DNA from: Lysinibacillus fusiformis
GTDB lineage: Bacteria; Bacillota; Bacilli; Bacillales_A; Planococcaceae
Assembly: GCF_016925635.1 (NCBI RefSeq)
Contig: NZ_CP070490.1
Span: 3,850,001-3,914,000, forward strand
Length of the DNA stretch: 64,000 bases
Direction: 5' to 3'
Shown: positions 34,368-43,458 of the stretch, piece after piece
Layout: every line of letters starts with the position of its first letter
Numbering within the stretch: the stretch's first letter is position 1
Notes under the pieces: model-generated
Told to the model about the DNA's origin: nothing
The model's database searches: none
What the model saw: the letters and a program-made list of their open reading frames with translations, nothing else
Translations under genes and position numbers: made by a program

Positions 34368-34773
34368 GCATGTGGGCTGTCTAAACATACAAAACGCTAT
34401 TCAATAACTTTCATAACCCACTATTTAGAGGTTTTTAAAACACTCAATGTAAGTGTTCAAACGATCCATTTCACCATTGGACTAGTTTGCTCGCTTATAT
34501 AGGGTGTTTTTTCTTATGTAAGGAAAAGGTAAATGACTTAATCATTGGGTGAAGAGGGGAATAAATCGGCAGCTGTTTAAAGTAGATGATCACAGGGTAT
34601 TCAAAAAAATGTAACAGGCTTTAATTAGCGCAAGCTCGCAAAAGGTGGACACACGGCTTGCGAGAGATAATGAAACGAGCCCCCTACAGTTGATAGTTTG
34701 TGTCTAACTCCAGGGGGCATCTGCTTTTAAATCGCTTTATTGTGTGCAATATGCAAGCCGTTTTAATCTTCGT
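34368..34773. other. 406-base gap with a terminator for the leftward gene
   Basis: An inverted repeat with GCCCCCT/AGGGGGC arms (about 34680-34720) lies beyond the stop of the DinB-like gene and would act on the leftward strand. No gene is seen in the remainder. Confidence 0.55.
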
Positions 34774-35265
34774 TTATAAGTATGAGCGCTTAGCTGGCCA
34801 TGAACCTTGTAGTTTACGAAGTTGGACAATTTGCCCTGTATGATATGCATCGTGCAACAGGATATTTAGATATTGTTGCCAAACTGGAAGAGCAGGACTA
34901 GGTTGATCTAATGCCTCTTCTTGAAGGGATGCTAATGAAGATTGTAAGGCATCATGTACTTGAAGCGTTCGCGTCACGGTTTCTTGCCAAGCATCTTCAT
35001 CATGAGCGCCACCTTGGACAAACGTTTCATCATTATTTTGTGGAGCAACAAATGTGTCATCTTTATGTAAGCGAGAAACTAAGCGCTCTTTAAAGATTAG
35101 TAAATGGTTTACATTTTCCCAAATCGTATTCGCTGCATTTCCTTCTGGTTGCCAACATGCTTGTGCAGCAGTGAGATTCTTTAATGCTTCTGATAACGGT
35201 GGGTACCATTCCTCTTCGTAAAAAACTTGATTGACTCCATTTTGCAAAAGTTCTTTTTTACTCAT
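34774..35265 (-). CDS. DinB-like protein (DinB_2 superfamily)
   Basis: A 163-residue four-helix-bundle protein. The three metal-binding histidines of the DinB fold appear as NVNHLLIFKERL and HDAYHTGQIVQLRKLQG. It opens KELLQNGVNQVFYEEEWYPP. Some family members are thiol-dependent transferases (bacillithiol users in Bacillus); others have no known role. ATG 35265 is preceded by AAGGAGG at a 9-base distance; the frame extends 16 codons further without a site. Monocistronic. Confidence 0.82.
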   Translation of the reverse strand: MSKKELLQNGVNQVFYEEEWYPPLSEALKNLTAAQACWQPEGNAANTIWENVNHLLIFKERLVSRLHKDDTFVAPQNNDETFVQGGAHDEDAWQETVTRTLQVHDALQSSLASLQEEALDQPSPALPVWQQYLNILLHDAYHTGQIVQLRKLQGSWPAKRSYL

Positions 35266-35559
35266 TTGGATAGCCTCCTTTTTTGTAACGCTCAACACAT
35301 TCCTTCCTCTCAATTTATCAAATTTTCCGAAAATAGTATATAGGAGTGAAAATATACATGGTCATGTGATTGAAAAAAATACTAAATTGGTGTTAGTAAA
35401 GAAAAGTACTTAAAATAACGGAGCACTTTAGTTTAAATTTTTGTGAATTTAGATGGATAATTTATTTAATTTTGGAACTTCTGTTCATTTCAGACGTATT
35501 AAAGTTGAGGGACTATGGCAGTTCAAAGTGATACATAATAAAAAAAAGGAGAAAATGAA

Positions 35560-35745
35560 ATGAATATTTATATAGTAATATTACCAATGATTAGTATGTT
35601 GTTAGGTTTGTATTTAGTATGTCTGGGACTCTGGGAATTAAGAGTGGGTATAGATAGAAAAAGATTTATAACCTACTCGTTTACAGGGCTATTTTTGATC
35701 TTTATATTACCGAATATGTTTGGTTTTTTTCAATTTAATTATTAA
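35560..35745 (+). CDS. Small membrane protein (61 aa)
   Basis: A 61-residue protein with two hydrophobic helices separated by a short basic loop (ELRVGIDRKRF). AAAGGAG lies 8 bases before ATG 35560. I do not recognise the family. It resembles other tiny membrane proteins in this accessory stretch (36034, 38891, 44282) in size and AT-rich codon use. Its stop overlaps the frame of a downstream gene remnant. Confidence 0.6.
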   Translation: MNIYIVILPMISMLLGLYLVCLGLWELRVGIDRKRFITYSFTGLFLIFILPNMFGFFQFNY

Positions 35746-35839
35746 TAACTTACTTGAACTAAGCAGTTTAGTTGAAGAACTGCAGTTGCAAGCAAACAAC
35801 AAAGATCTTAGTGAGAAATTAAAAGATGGTTGTTTATAA
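35744..35839 (+). pseudogene. Orphan 3' end of a lost gene
   Basis: A 31-codon stop-terminated frame, NNLLELSSLVEELQLQANNK then DLSEKLKDGCL, begins at the stop of the previous gene in another frame with no start or ribosome binding site. Its amphipathic, protein-like sequence suggests the C-terminus of a deleted gene fused here by a past rearrangement. The family is unknown. Confidence 0.4.
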
Positions 35840-36033
35840 CAAGTATGTTTAAGAAACCTCTTCTTGGATGCCTATAAACTAAATATTGTTTTATATGTTA
35901 TAATTGACCAAATGATTAAAACAAAAGTGACGTAAAGTACTATAAAAAGCCACTTTCATAAACGGGTCATTTGGTTGAATACATAGGTTAAATTTGTAAA
36001 AATAACTGCTCATGAAAAGGGAGGACAAAAGTA

Positions 36034-36333
36034 ATGGAAATGGGAATTGGCCTAGTTTTCGGTGTATTTGTAATTTGGGCCGGCAATATTGTTCGGACAA
36101 AACAGGCATTTTCATTTCTTGCAGGTTTTAGGGAAACGTGGCAACCGGTTAATAAAGAAAGACTAGAAAATAGAGTTGGTATTCTCTTAATGATGATAGG
36201 TGTTATAGCCATTTTTACGTCTATTTTTACCATATGGTTTGGGGATACAGTCGGAAAAATCTCTGGGGTCTTGGCTATGATTGATGTGATTTTGATTATT
36301 ATAGTCATCGGATTAAATCAAATAGGCTATTGA
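36034..36333 (+). CDS. Small three-helix membrane protein, DUF3784-like
   Basis: A 99-residue protein with three hydrophobic segments. Between the first two is RTKQAFSFLAGFRETWQPVN followed by KERLENRVGILLMMIGVIAI. A cytoplasmic loop with a phenylalanine-rich turn followed by a basic stretch and an R/N-VG helix start is reminiscent of DUF3784. Function unknown. GGGAGGA lies upstream of the ATG. The CPBP gene follows after 13 bases, so they probably share a transcript. Confidence 0.6.
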   Translation: MEMGIGLVFGVFVIWAGNIVRTKQAFSFLAGFRETWQPVNKERLENRVGILLMMIGVIAIFTSIFTIWFGDTVGKISGVLAMIDVILIIIVIGLNQIGY

Positions 36334-36346
36334 AAGGAGTGTATAC

Positions 36347-37117
36347 GTGGGAAACTGGAGAATAAAACTAGTCCTGTTATTTACAATATTAAATATAATA
36401 GGAATATTCGCTATCATTCCATATTCGATAACTTTAATGGACAATCAATCTGTACCGGGAGATAGTCCAATTTCATTAATCATTATTATCAATTCAACTA
36501 TTCAAGTTTTTTATATGTTTGTATTGATATTGGTTGGTTTAAGACTTCAAAATCGTACAGGGTTAAACGCTCCACTATTAAATGGAATTGTTTATCCTAA
36601 GACACGAGTACATATTTCAAAAAAGTGGTTAATCAATAGTATTGTTGGGGCATTCATTGGAAGCCTTATGATCATTCTTCTTGATTTATTCGTATTTAGC
36701 CCTCTGATAGGGGCTCCAATGGATCAACTTCCCTCACCAAATTGGTGGCAAGGTTTACTTGCTTCACTATACGGAGGAATGACAGAAGAACTAATGCTGC
36801 GATTGTTTGGCATGACGTTCATTGTATGGTTATTGGCCAGGATAACAAAAAAAGAAAAGGATAACATTCCTACTAGTTTTTACTATGTTGCAATTTTTCT
36901 TGTAGCAATACTATTTGGATTAGGGCATTTGCCAGCGACAATACAAGTATTCGGCGATCTATCTACCATTATTGTCATACGGGCATTGGTGTTAAATGGG
37001 CTCTTAGGCTTGTGGTTTGGTTACTTATACTGGAGAAAGGGCTTAGAATATGCAATGATTGCACATATGTCAGCAGATATCTTTCTTCACGTTCTATTTG
37101 CGTCAATCCTCTATTAA
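36347..37117 (+). CDS. CPBP family intramembrane metalloprotease
   Basis: A 256-residue protein with about seven hydrophobic segments. Motif 1 is GGMTEELMLRLFGMTF (EExxxR), motif 2 FGLGHLPA, and motif 3 HMSADIFLHVLF, giving the Glu and His residues of the intramembrane active site. The start is GTG 36347 with AAAGGAGTG upstream. Processing of peptides or prenylated proteins is the family role; no substrate is evident. A copy of the dispersed repeat begins 2 bases after its stop. It is unlike the other CPBP protein at 2013 in length and motif context, so this is not a recent duplication. Confidence 0.84.
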   Translation: MGNWRIKLVLLFTILNIIGIFAIIPYSITLMDNQSVPGDSPISLIIIINSTIQVFYMFVLILVGLRLQNRTGLNAPLLNGIVYPKTRVHISKKWLINSIVGAFIGSLMIILLDLFVFSPLIGAPMDQLPSPNWWQGLLASLYGGMTEELMLRLFGMTFIVWLLARITKKEKDNIPTSFYYVAIFLVAILFGLGHLPATIQVFGDLSTIIVIRALVLNGLLGLWFGYLYWRKGLEYAMIAHMSADIFLHVLFASILY

Positions 37118-37118
37118 A

Positions 37119-37187
37119 CAATCGGGCGCTTTCCTTGAATAGGAGAGTGTCCTTTTTCATGAAAAGGGCCATTTATTGGAGTAATGC
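37119..37187 (+). repeat. Dispersed terminator-repeat, full copy after the CPBP gene
   Basis: CAATCGGGCGCTTTCC and GGAGAGTGTCC form the hairpin with G-U pairs, then TTTTTCATGAAAAGGGCCAT and TTATTGGAGTAATGCG make the tail. It begins almost at the stop codon. Confidence 0.88.
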
Positions 37188-37254
37188 GTATTGCAAAAAA
37201 ATGGATAAGATTTGAAATAATTTAATGAAACATTCATCAATTGGGGGAGCGAAT

Positions 37255-37869
37255 ATGCGTTATTTTAAAAACTATTGCTTGTTTATAGTTATCACATTGT
37301 TGTTAACAGGGTGTGCAGGAGTAGAAACAAAAAAATCTCCATCAAATTCGAAATTAACCATTGAGTCTTACAACATGAGTGAAAAAGAAACCTTATTAAT
37401 TAGTAAAACAGGTGTAGAGCAAATTGAATTTTTTAAGTTGAATGGCACTTTGAAAGAAGATGATGATTTGCAATTTTCAGTGGAAGTGTTTGAAAACGGT
37501 AAGTTTAAAGAGGAGTTACTAAAGACTTGGGATGAACTCGAAACAAAATATAATGACAGCCTTATTTCTTTTGGAATAATTGACAATAGAGACGAAGATC
37601 ATTCTTTAAAACTTTTAAATGGTATACCTTCTGGGCTTGCTACAACGTTTTATTCAAATAACATGACAACATCTTCTTTCGGTTTGCTAATCGACGAAAA
37701 AATGACTTTAGAAAAAAATAAACCTATTTATTTAACAGCATGGCTAGGCACTACTAAAAACGAACTGCGTTCTGGAGGTGGCACAACTGGGGAACTGCCC
37801 TTAGGTATTGAAGAAGCTGAACTAGCATTTATATACAAAGTTTTATGGACCGACAAAGAAAAGAAATAA
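37255..37869 (+). CDS. Lipoprotein of unknown function
   Basis: A 204-residue protein. The signal peptide MRYFKNYCLFIVITLLLTGC ends in a lipobox LLTGC, so the mature protein is lipid-anchored at Cys20. The remainder is a polar beta-rich domain with no motif I recognise (late in it, AWLGTTKNELRSGGGTTGEL). ATG 37255 follows GGGGGAG at a 7-base distance; the open frame extends 10 codons upstream without a site. It is followed within 20 bases by a degenerate repeat copy. It looks similar in style to the lipoprotein at 53754. Confidence 0.68.
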   Translation: MRYFKNYCLFIVITLLLTGCAGVETKKSPSNSKLTIESYNMSEKETLLISKTGVEQIEFFKLNGTLKEDDDLQFSVEVFENGKFKEELLKTWDELETKYNDSLISFGIIDNRDEDHSLKLLNGIPSGLATTFYSNNMTTSSFGLLIDEKMTLEKNKPIYLTAWLGTTKNELRSGGGTTGELPLGIEEAELAFIYKVLWTDKEKK

Positions 37870-37885
37870 TTTTTGCCTAAGTTAT

Positions 37886-38030
37886 TCAACAATCAGGCGC
37901 TATTCTTGAATAACATAGTGGAAAATAATCAAACTTATTATAAAATTCTCATATTTATTTAAAAGGGCAACTCCACTTATGGCACTTTTCTCAAATGTGA
38001 GAAGTAAATTTCTTCATGAATAAGGCTATA
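37886..38030 (+). repeat. Two degenerate copies of the dispersed terminator-repeat
   Basis: The first copy starts CAACAATCAGGCGCTATTC at 37888 and breaks off. A second fragment (about 37980-38030) reads GGCACTTTTCTCAAATGTG, GAGAAGTAAATTTCTTCATG and AATAAGGCTATAT, closely following copy 1 at 31972. Confidence 0.6.
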
Positions 38031-38110
38031 TAAAATCAGTTGAATGGAAGAACGCTATTTGACTAACATTGTTAAAATAAGATTTATTACAAAATTCAGG
38101 AGGTGTTTAC

Positions 38111-38694
38111 TTGCATACAAATTACGTTCTATATAATATAGTTCCTTTAGGATTTTTAGTTTTGTTGTTATATATTTTTATCGATGTATTGCTTGATTAC
38201 TTTAGAAAAGAAAGCAAGCGTAATCAAAGACGGGTGATCCTATACAGCTTTATCATTTAATATGCTTAATTCAAATAAAAGTAGGGGGATTAACACTTAT
38301 ACCTCAAAATCCAGCAGACAATAGTAGACGTTTTATTACAGCTAATGACTGGTTTGGAATTTTTGATGCGATCCACTTCAATATTTATTTATGGAGCTAT
38401 TCAGCTATATTTTATCATTTTTTATTATTACTCCCTTTAGGTATATTTTTATTCGTTCTTTTCAATTTAAAAAATGTAAAGAAAGCCGTTTTTATAGTGA
38501 TATTGTGTTGTTTAAGTATTGAGTTTTTACGTCTCCTATTGGGGTCGTTTAATTTAACTACAAGAAACCTTGGTCCTGTAGATGCTATCTACTTGTTATT
38601 TAATATGCTAGGTGGAGTATTTGGATTATTAATAGTCAAGTTTTCTCTAAAAAATATCTCCTTCTATAAATATACACGTGAAGCTAAAATATAA
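38111..38694 (+). pseudogene. VanZ-like membrane protein gene with a frameshift
   Basis: TTG 38111, preceded by AGGAGGTG, opens HTNYVLYNIVPLGFLVLLLY and continues to TAA 38258. The frame starting near 38257 then carries on without a break, reading IQIKVGGLTLIPQNPADN, FNIYLWSYSAIFYHFLLLLP and LCCLSIEFLRLLLGSFNLTT to the stop at 38694. Together they make one VanZ-like protein of about 190 residues with four or five helices. One base is missing (or two inserted) near 38257. VanZ domains confer low-level teicoplanin resistance in some cases. A repeat copy follows. Confidence 0.78.
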
Positions 38695-38731
38695 AATTTA
38701 TAATGGCAGTTTTAATAGAATCATAATCTTC

Positions 38732-38790
38732 TGCAATCGGGCGCGTTTATTTACGAACGCGTCTTTTTCTTTTAAAGGGCGATATTGTAT
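38732..38790 (+). repeat. Dispersed terminator-repeat, copy after the VanZ-like pseudogene
   Basis: GCAATCGGGCGCGTTTATTT, then GAACGCGTCTTTTTC closing a GCGCGTT/GAACGCG stem, then TTTTAAAGGGCGATATTGT as the tail. Confidence 0.88.
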
Positions 38791-38890
38791 ATAGGCTAAA
38801 TCCAGTTAGTGTTTATAATTGAAACCTTTCCCACAATTTACCGTTAAGTATTGTTAAACAACAATACAAAAATAGAAAGAGGGATTCGAT

Positions 38891-39202
38891 ATGATTGGTT
38901 GGCTTAATATTGGCAGTCTCTTACTTGGACTAATCGCTTGGATACTGCCAATTATTTATCTCATGGGAAATAAAAAACATGAATATAATAATTGGGGCAT
39001 CCTTTCCGTTCTCAGCATCAGTGCCTGTGCTATTTCAATTAGTTTTCAGATTTTCTATAATTATCATTTAGTAAAAGTTGAGGATTGGACGGCACTAATG
39101 GACACCACACGTGCAGTAGTGATCGCCACAGCCGTCCTTCTCATTTTTACATTGCTATTAAATGGACTTACTTTTATTGTATATCGAAAGAACAAAAAGT
39201 AG
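38891..39202 (+). CDS. Small three-helix membrane protein (103 aa)
   Basis: A 103-residue protein with three hydrophobic segments and a basic C-terminus (YRKNKK). Opening: GWLNIGSLLLGLIAWILPII. The loop YNYHLVKVEDWTALMDTTRA precedes the last helix. I recall proteins of this pattern as uncharacterised in Bacillus cereus-type genomes but cannot name a family. GAGGGATT lies upstream of the ATG. A repeat fragment follows 93 bases after the stop. Confidence 0.6.
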   Translation: MIGWLNIGSLLLGLIAWILPIIYLMGNKKHEYNNWGILSVLSISACAISISFQIFYNYHLVKVEDWTALMDTTRAVVIATAVLLIFTLLLNGLTFIVYRKNKK

Positions 39203-39294
39203 GATAGTAGTTTCCTGTTCCTGATTGAAATATATTTTAGGTTTTAAGAGGGTGTAATGAAGCGAACGGCGACTTTCGGGTCTTTTAATATTTA

Positions 39295-39345
39295 ACAATC
39301 GGGCGCTTTATTTAGCGAAAATCTACTCTTTCTCGTGAGATTGCT
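39295..39345 (+). repeat. Dispersed terminator-repeat, degenerate copy
   Basis: CAATCGGGCGCTTTATTTAG opens a copy whose 3' arm has decayed (AAATCTACTCTTTCTCGTGA); the conserved tail is lost. Confidence 0.6.
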
Positions 39346-39514
39346 AAAAGAATCAACCACGCTATAGTAAAATATCATAGGAAATGTAAGCGGGTTAGGA
39401 AGAAATTTTGGGAATTATATTGACAAAATAATTTTTTTCTGTAAAATGAGAAACAATTCAAAAATATTTGTATAGAACAAAGGCTATGAAAAGAAATAGT
39501 ATCAATTATTTTTA

Positions 39515-39757
39515 CGAACAGAAAGTTACCGGTTGATGAGAGGTGCATGTAAAACGATTGAGAATTCATCTTGGAGCTGTGTACCGAAAAGATCATGCTA
39601 AGTAGGCTACAACGGTAAGCATCCGTAATCATGTGCGAGAGTATCGTCAAATGACCGTACTTCTTAAGGTAAGTAATGTGAATTGCTTATAAATTAAAGG
39701 TGGTAACACGAGTTGAATCGTCCTTTTGGTTAATCCAAGAGGGCGTTTTTTTTATTC
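39515..39757 (+). promoter_or_regulatory. T-box riboswitch leader of the amino-acid permease gene
   Basis: The T-box sequence AAAGGTGGTAACACG lies at 39696-39710. A terminator follows (CGTCCTTTTGG, 39719 on, with CCAAGAGGGCG and a run of T to 39753). Upstream, GGTTGATGAGAGGTG and AGTAGGCTACAACGG fit stem I and the following stem of T-box leaders. Uncharged tRNA would favour the antiterminator and permease expression. The specifier codon could not be fixed: ACC (Thr) in GTGTACCGAAA is one candidate and CGA another. Confidence 0.8.
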
Positions 39758-39808
39758 CTTTTTTGAGCAAATTATTTGAAAATCTAAACGTAGTAGGAGT
39801 TAGACATT

Positions 39809-41170
39809 ATGAAAGACAATCATCAAGATTCACAGCTAAAGCGCGGATTAAGTACGCGTCACATGCAATTAATTGCACTTGGCGGATCCATTGGGGTCGG
39901 TTTATTTTATGGCTCTAGTTCAACCATTCAAATGGCTGGGCCATCTATTTTACTAGGTTATTTAATTGGCGGATTAGTTATTTTCACCATTATGCGTGCA
40001 TTAGGTGAAATGGCAGTAGAGGAACCTGTGTCAGGCTCGTTCAGTACGTACGCGAATAAATATTTAGGACGTTTTGCTGGGTTCTTATCTGGTTGGACGT
40101 ATTGGTTCATGTGGATTGTCGTGGGCATGGCAGAATTAACAGTTGTCGGTGTATACATTAACTACTGGTTCCCCGATATTCCACAATGGGTAACTGCACT
40201 TGTCGTACTTATCATGATGATGCTTGTAAACTTAGCAAATGTAAAAGCTTACGGGGAATTCGAATTCTGGTTTGCGATGATTAAAGTGGTTGCGATTATC
40301 GGTATGATCGTTCTCGGATTAGGCATTATTTTCTTCGGTACTGGCAACCACGGTGAAGCAATGGGCTTCGATAATTTATGGGCACACGGTGGCTTCATGC
40401 CAAATGGTTTCCATGGTATTTTAATGTCACTAGTATTAGTTATGTTCTCATTCGGTGGGGTTGAATTAGTTGGTATTTCTGCAGGGGAAGCAAAGAATCC
40501 TAGCAAGTCCATTCCTTCAGCTATTAACAACATCGTTTGGCGTATTTTAATCTTCTACATTGGTGCATTAGGCGTTATGATGGTGATTTATCCTTGGAAT
40601 GAAGTTGGTTCAGAGGGTAGCCCGTTCGTTCAAATTTTCGATTACGTCGGCATCCCTGCAGCGGCTCACATTATTAACTTTGTTGTCATTACAGCAGCAA
40701 TGTCTGCATTTAATAGTGGTTTATACGGTTCAGGACGTATGCTACACAACTTATCGGTACAAAAAGATGGTCCAAAATATTTTAAAACAGTAAGCAAAAA
40801 CGGTAGTCCGCGTAGAGGGATTTTATTTTCTTCAGCGGTGTTATTAATGGCAGTTGTCTTAAACTATATAGTACCTGAAAAAGTGTTCATCTATATTTCT
40901 GCTGTTGCGACGGTTGCAGTCATTACAAGCTGGATGATTATTTTAATAGCCCAATTGAAATTTAGAAAGGCAAAAACGAAAGAGGAAGTAGCCCAACTGA
41001 AATTCAAAATTCCACTTTATCCATTTTCTACGTATATGGCCATTGCATTCTTATTAATGGTGATTGTGTTAATGGCGTTTATTCCAGATATGCGTGTTGC
41101 CCTATATGTCGCACCCGTTTGGTTTTTCATCTTATTTATTGGATACAAAGTAATAAAAGTTAAAAAGTAG
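39809..41170 (+). CDS. Amino-acid permease, APC superfamily (AAT type)
   Basis: A 453-residue protein with twelve helices. It has the AAT signatures LIALGGSIGVGLFYGSSSTI (helix 1 backbone binding site), VEEPVSGSFSTYANKYLGRF and FSFGGVELVGISAGEAKNP. It imports an amino acid with protons across the cytoplasmic membrane. A T-box leader stands upstream, so it is induced when a tRNA is uncharged. Threonine would fit YbxG-like permeases, but this is not certain. TAGGAG precedes ATG 39809. It is larger and more conserved in style than its small neighbours. Confidence 0.9.
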   Translation: MKDNHQDSQLKRGLSTRHMQLIALGGSIGVGLFYGSSSTIQMAGPSILLGYLIGGLVIFTIMRALGEMAVEEPVSGSFSTYANKYLGRFAGFLSGWTYWFMWIVVGMAELTVVGVYINYWFPDIPQWVTALVVLIMMMLVNLANVKAYGEFEFWFAMIKVVAIIGMIVLGLGIIFFGTGNHGEAMGFDNLWAHGGFMPNGFHGILMSLVLVMFSFGGVELVGISAGEAKNPSKSIPSAINNIVWRILIFYIGALGVMMVIYPWNEVGSEGSPFVQIFDYVGIPAAAHIINFVVITAAMSAFNSGLYGSGRMLHNLSVQKDGPKYFKTVSKNGSPRRGILFSSAVLLMAVVLNYIVPEKVFIYISAVATVAVITSWMIILIAQLKFRKAKTKEEVAQLKFKIPLYPFSTYMAIAFLLMVIVLMAFIPDMRVALYVAPVWFFILFIGYKVIKVKK

Positions 41171-41359
41171 TCATTTAACCGATACTTCTTCAGCTATCTG
41201 TTAAAAAATCCTTTTGGTTAATTCGATTGGTTACACCTATCTCAAGATTAATAATTTTTCTACATTAGCAAATGGTAATACTGTTCCCAAATGAAGTTTA
41301 GTTATGTCATTAAAGGATTCTATTTCCATTCAATTTGCGGCACAAGGATTAGAACTCAG

Positions 41360-41388
41360 TTTACATTGATGAAAATTTTCTGTATAAT
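41360..41388 (+). promoter_or_regulatory. Sigma-A-type promoter of the GNAT gene at 41468
   Basis: TTTACA (41360-41365), a 17-base spacer and TATAAT (41383-41388) give a near-consensus vegetative promoter 80 bases before the ATG. It shows that the gene is transcribed separately from the permease. The remaining bases between 41171 and 41359 show nothing else. Confidence 0.65.
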
Positions 41389-41467
41389 TTTTGTAAATTA
41401 TGGGAATTTCATTTGGGGTATTTTTGGACATATGTGGAAGTGGTTGTCTTAGGAGAGGGGATAAAAA

Positions 41468-41965
41468 ATGATTGAATTACGAAAAATAACTGGAGATAAT
41501 ATAGAGGAAGTAATAGCACTTGAAGTTGGAGAAAACCAGAAAGACTTTATCGAAACGACGAACCTTAGAAGCTTTGCAGACGCTCATGCGTTGAACGCTG
41601 ATGGTATACCAGCGACTCCCTTGGCCATTTATGTCGATGAAGTTGCGGTGGGATTTTTGATGTATATTTATGATACGTTGGATCATGAATCATTTGAAAA
41701 TGAAGTCTTTTACGGGAAAAAGAGCTATTTTATTTGGCATATTATGATCGATAAGCGTTACCAAGGGAAAGGATACGGCAAACTTTCTTTTGAAAAAATG
41801 TTGATGGATATTGAAACGATGCCAAATGGAGAAGCAGAATATATAACCCTCTTTTATCGAACAAGTAATGTCATAGCAAAAACATTATACGCTTCATTTG
41901 GTTTCGTAGATACAGGAATCATTCAGGACAATTCGATGTTGGCAATTAAAAAGATAGGCAAATAA
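41468..41965 (+). CDS. GNAT family N-acetyltransferase (spermidine acetyltransferase-like)
   Basis: A 165-residue protein. It opens ELRKITGDNIEEVIALEVGE followed by NQKDFIETTNLRSFADA, the layout of BltD/PaiA-like polyamine or diamine N-acetyltransferases. The CoA loop is WHIMIDKRYQGKGYGKLSFE, with the usual C-terminal FYRTSNVIAKTLYASFGFVD. Polyamine acetylation is a reasonable guess but not proven. GGAGAGGGG precedes the ATG, and a near-consensus promoter is 80 bases upstream. A repeat copy follows its stop. Confidence 0.82.
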   Translation: MIELRKITGDNIEEVIALEVGENQKDFIETTNLRSFADAHALNADGIPATPLAIYVDEVAVGFLMYIYDTLDHESFENEVFYGKKSYFIWHIMIDKRYQGKGYGKLSFEKMLMDIETMPNGEAEYITLFYRTSNVIAKTLYASFGFVDTGIIQDNSMLAIKKIGK

Positions 41966-42089
41966 CAGAATCCTTAGTAGAATAGGATTTCTCTGAAAGA
42001 AATGTAAGTTATCAACGTCTCAGCCTACAAATATCCACAAGTAAAAACCGATTTTGTTAACGCTGTCTTAGTAAAAATATAATATTTAT

Positions 42090-42140
42090 ACCGCATTCAG
42101 GCACTTTCTGTAAAAAGGAAAGGGTCTTTTTTCTTGAAGT
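42090..42140 (+). repeat. Dispersed terminator-repeat, copy after the GNAT gene
   Basis: CGCATTCAGGCACTTTCTG, then AAAAGGAAAGGGTCTTTTTT: CACTTTC with GAAAGGGT arms and a long T-run. The tail has mostly decayed. The rest of the gap 41966-42287 holds no gene. Confidence 0.65.
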
Positions 42141-42287
42141 TGAAGGTCTCTAATAGTGAGCATACGTCTAACAAGACGTATGCTTAATTATTTGGCTATA
42201 AAAACGTAAAAATTGGATAATTTATGATATAGTTTACATATCATCTGTAACTCGTTAATTAACTTATTGAGACGGGAGATCGCTGTT

Positions 42288-43247
42288 ATGGAACAAAAAA
42301 TACTAGAATTGCTCAATAACATATATCCAGTGGATTTTATTAAGGTGGAAGCAGTAACAAATGAAATGTTTCGGTGTTCCGCAAAACAAGGTGAATACTT
42401 TGCAAGAATGACAAACTACAAAGGTTATGATGAGCAATTAGAAGAGGTTACCTATACAAACTACCTACATAAAGAAGGGCTAGGTGTATCACCTGCAATC
42501 GTTTCAATCAATGGTAAAGAGGTAGAAAAGATAGCCTTTAATCACAAGGAAGTATTAACGGTTCTTTATGAATCTGCTGCAGGTAAACACTTATCAAGAA
42601 ACCAATGGCAGGCAAATGTTTTAAAAGAGCTAGGCAGGCAAATTGGTAAATTACATCGCCTCTCTAGAAAATTTGAAGAGATACATCCGACTAGATATAT
42701 CAAGGATTGGTATCAAAATGAGGAATATGCTTTCTTGAAATATATTCCTGAGGAAGAGACTACGATTAGAGCTGTTGCACAAGAAATTTTAACAAAGATT
42801 AAAAACATGCCAAAAGACAAGTCCAATTATGGATTGTTACACGGTGACCTGTGGCTAGAGAATATATTAGTAGATCGTGATGTAAAACTGTCAATGGTTG
42901 ATTTTCAAGATTGTGAGAAGAATTTTTATATCTTTGATTTAGCTGTTCCCATATATAGCGCCATAGAGTATTCATTTGTCGGTGGTGGGAACATCATTGA
43001 ATATGACAGAGGTATTACAAAAGCAATCATCGAGGGATACCAAGAGGAAAACGATCTCCCGAAGGAAATGTTAGAAAAGCTGCCCTTATTTATAAAACTA
43101 AAAGAAGTCTTTGAGTACAGCTTAATGCATATGTACTGGAATAAAGAAAGGTTAACGGAAGAACAAATAAGAATAATGAACCATTTTAGAATGAGAATCG
43201 AAAAAGATCATTCTTTCCTAGACACAAATAGTTTGTTTTTTGACTAA
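42288..43247 (+). CDS. Phosphotransferase enzyme family protein (APH/choline kinase fold)
   Basis: A 319-residue protein. The kinase-like catalytic loop is LLHGDLWLENILVDRDVKLS, followed by MVDFQDCEKNFYIFDLA, giving the HGDxxxxN and DxxD motifs of aminoglycoside phosphotransferase-type enzymes. Substrates in this family include aminoglycosides, homoserine, choline and fructosamine; none is indicated. ATG 42288 has GGGAG about 10 bases upstream; the frame extends 7 codons further. A repeat copy begins about 10 bases after its stop. Confidence 0.82.
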   Translation: MEQKILELLNNIYPVDFIKVEAVTNEMFRCSAKQGEYFARMTNYKGYDEQLEEVTYTNYLHKEGLGVSPAIVSINGKEVEKIAFNHKEVLTVLYESAAGKHLSRNQWQANVLKELGRQIGKLHRLSRKFEEIHPTRYIKDWYQNEEYAFLKYIPEEETTIRAVAQEILTKIKNMPKDKSNYGLLHGDLWLENILVDRDVKLSMVDFQDCEKNFYIFDLAVPIYSAIEYSFVGGGNIIEYDRGITKAIIEGYQEENDLPKEMLEKLPLFIKLKEVFEYSLMHMYWNKERLTEEQIRIMNHFRMRIEKDHSFLDTNSLFFD

Positions 43248-43256
43248 CCTTATATT

Positions 43257-43330
43257 ACGATCGGGCGCAACTCTTAAAAAGATACGTGCTCCTTTTCATT
43301 TAAGGGTCAGATTGTTGAGTAAAGCAATAC
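43257..43330 (+). repeat. Dispersed terminator-repeat, copy after the phosphotransferase gene
   Basis: ACGATCGGGCGCAACTC, a weakened 3' arm GATACGTGCTCC, then TTTTCATTTAAGGGTCAGAT and TGTTGAGTAAAGCAATAC as a full tail. Confidence 0.82.
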
Positions 43331-43458
43331 ATATTACATTTGCGTTTTTATCTTAACATGAGTTTTCTTTATTGAGGAATCGCTTTATTAGAGTAGCGCA
43401 GTATAGTTCATGATTTACGTTACATTATCGAAAAGTCAAACAAATCGAGGAGACAATA

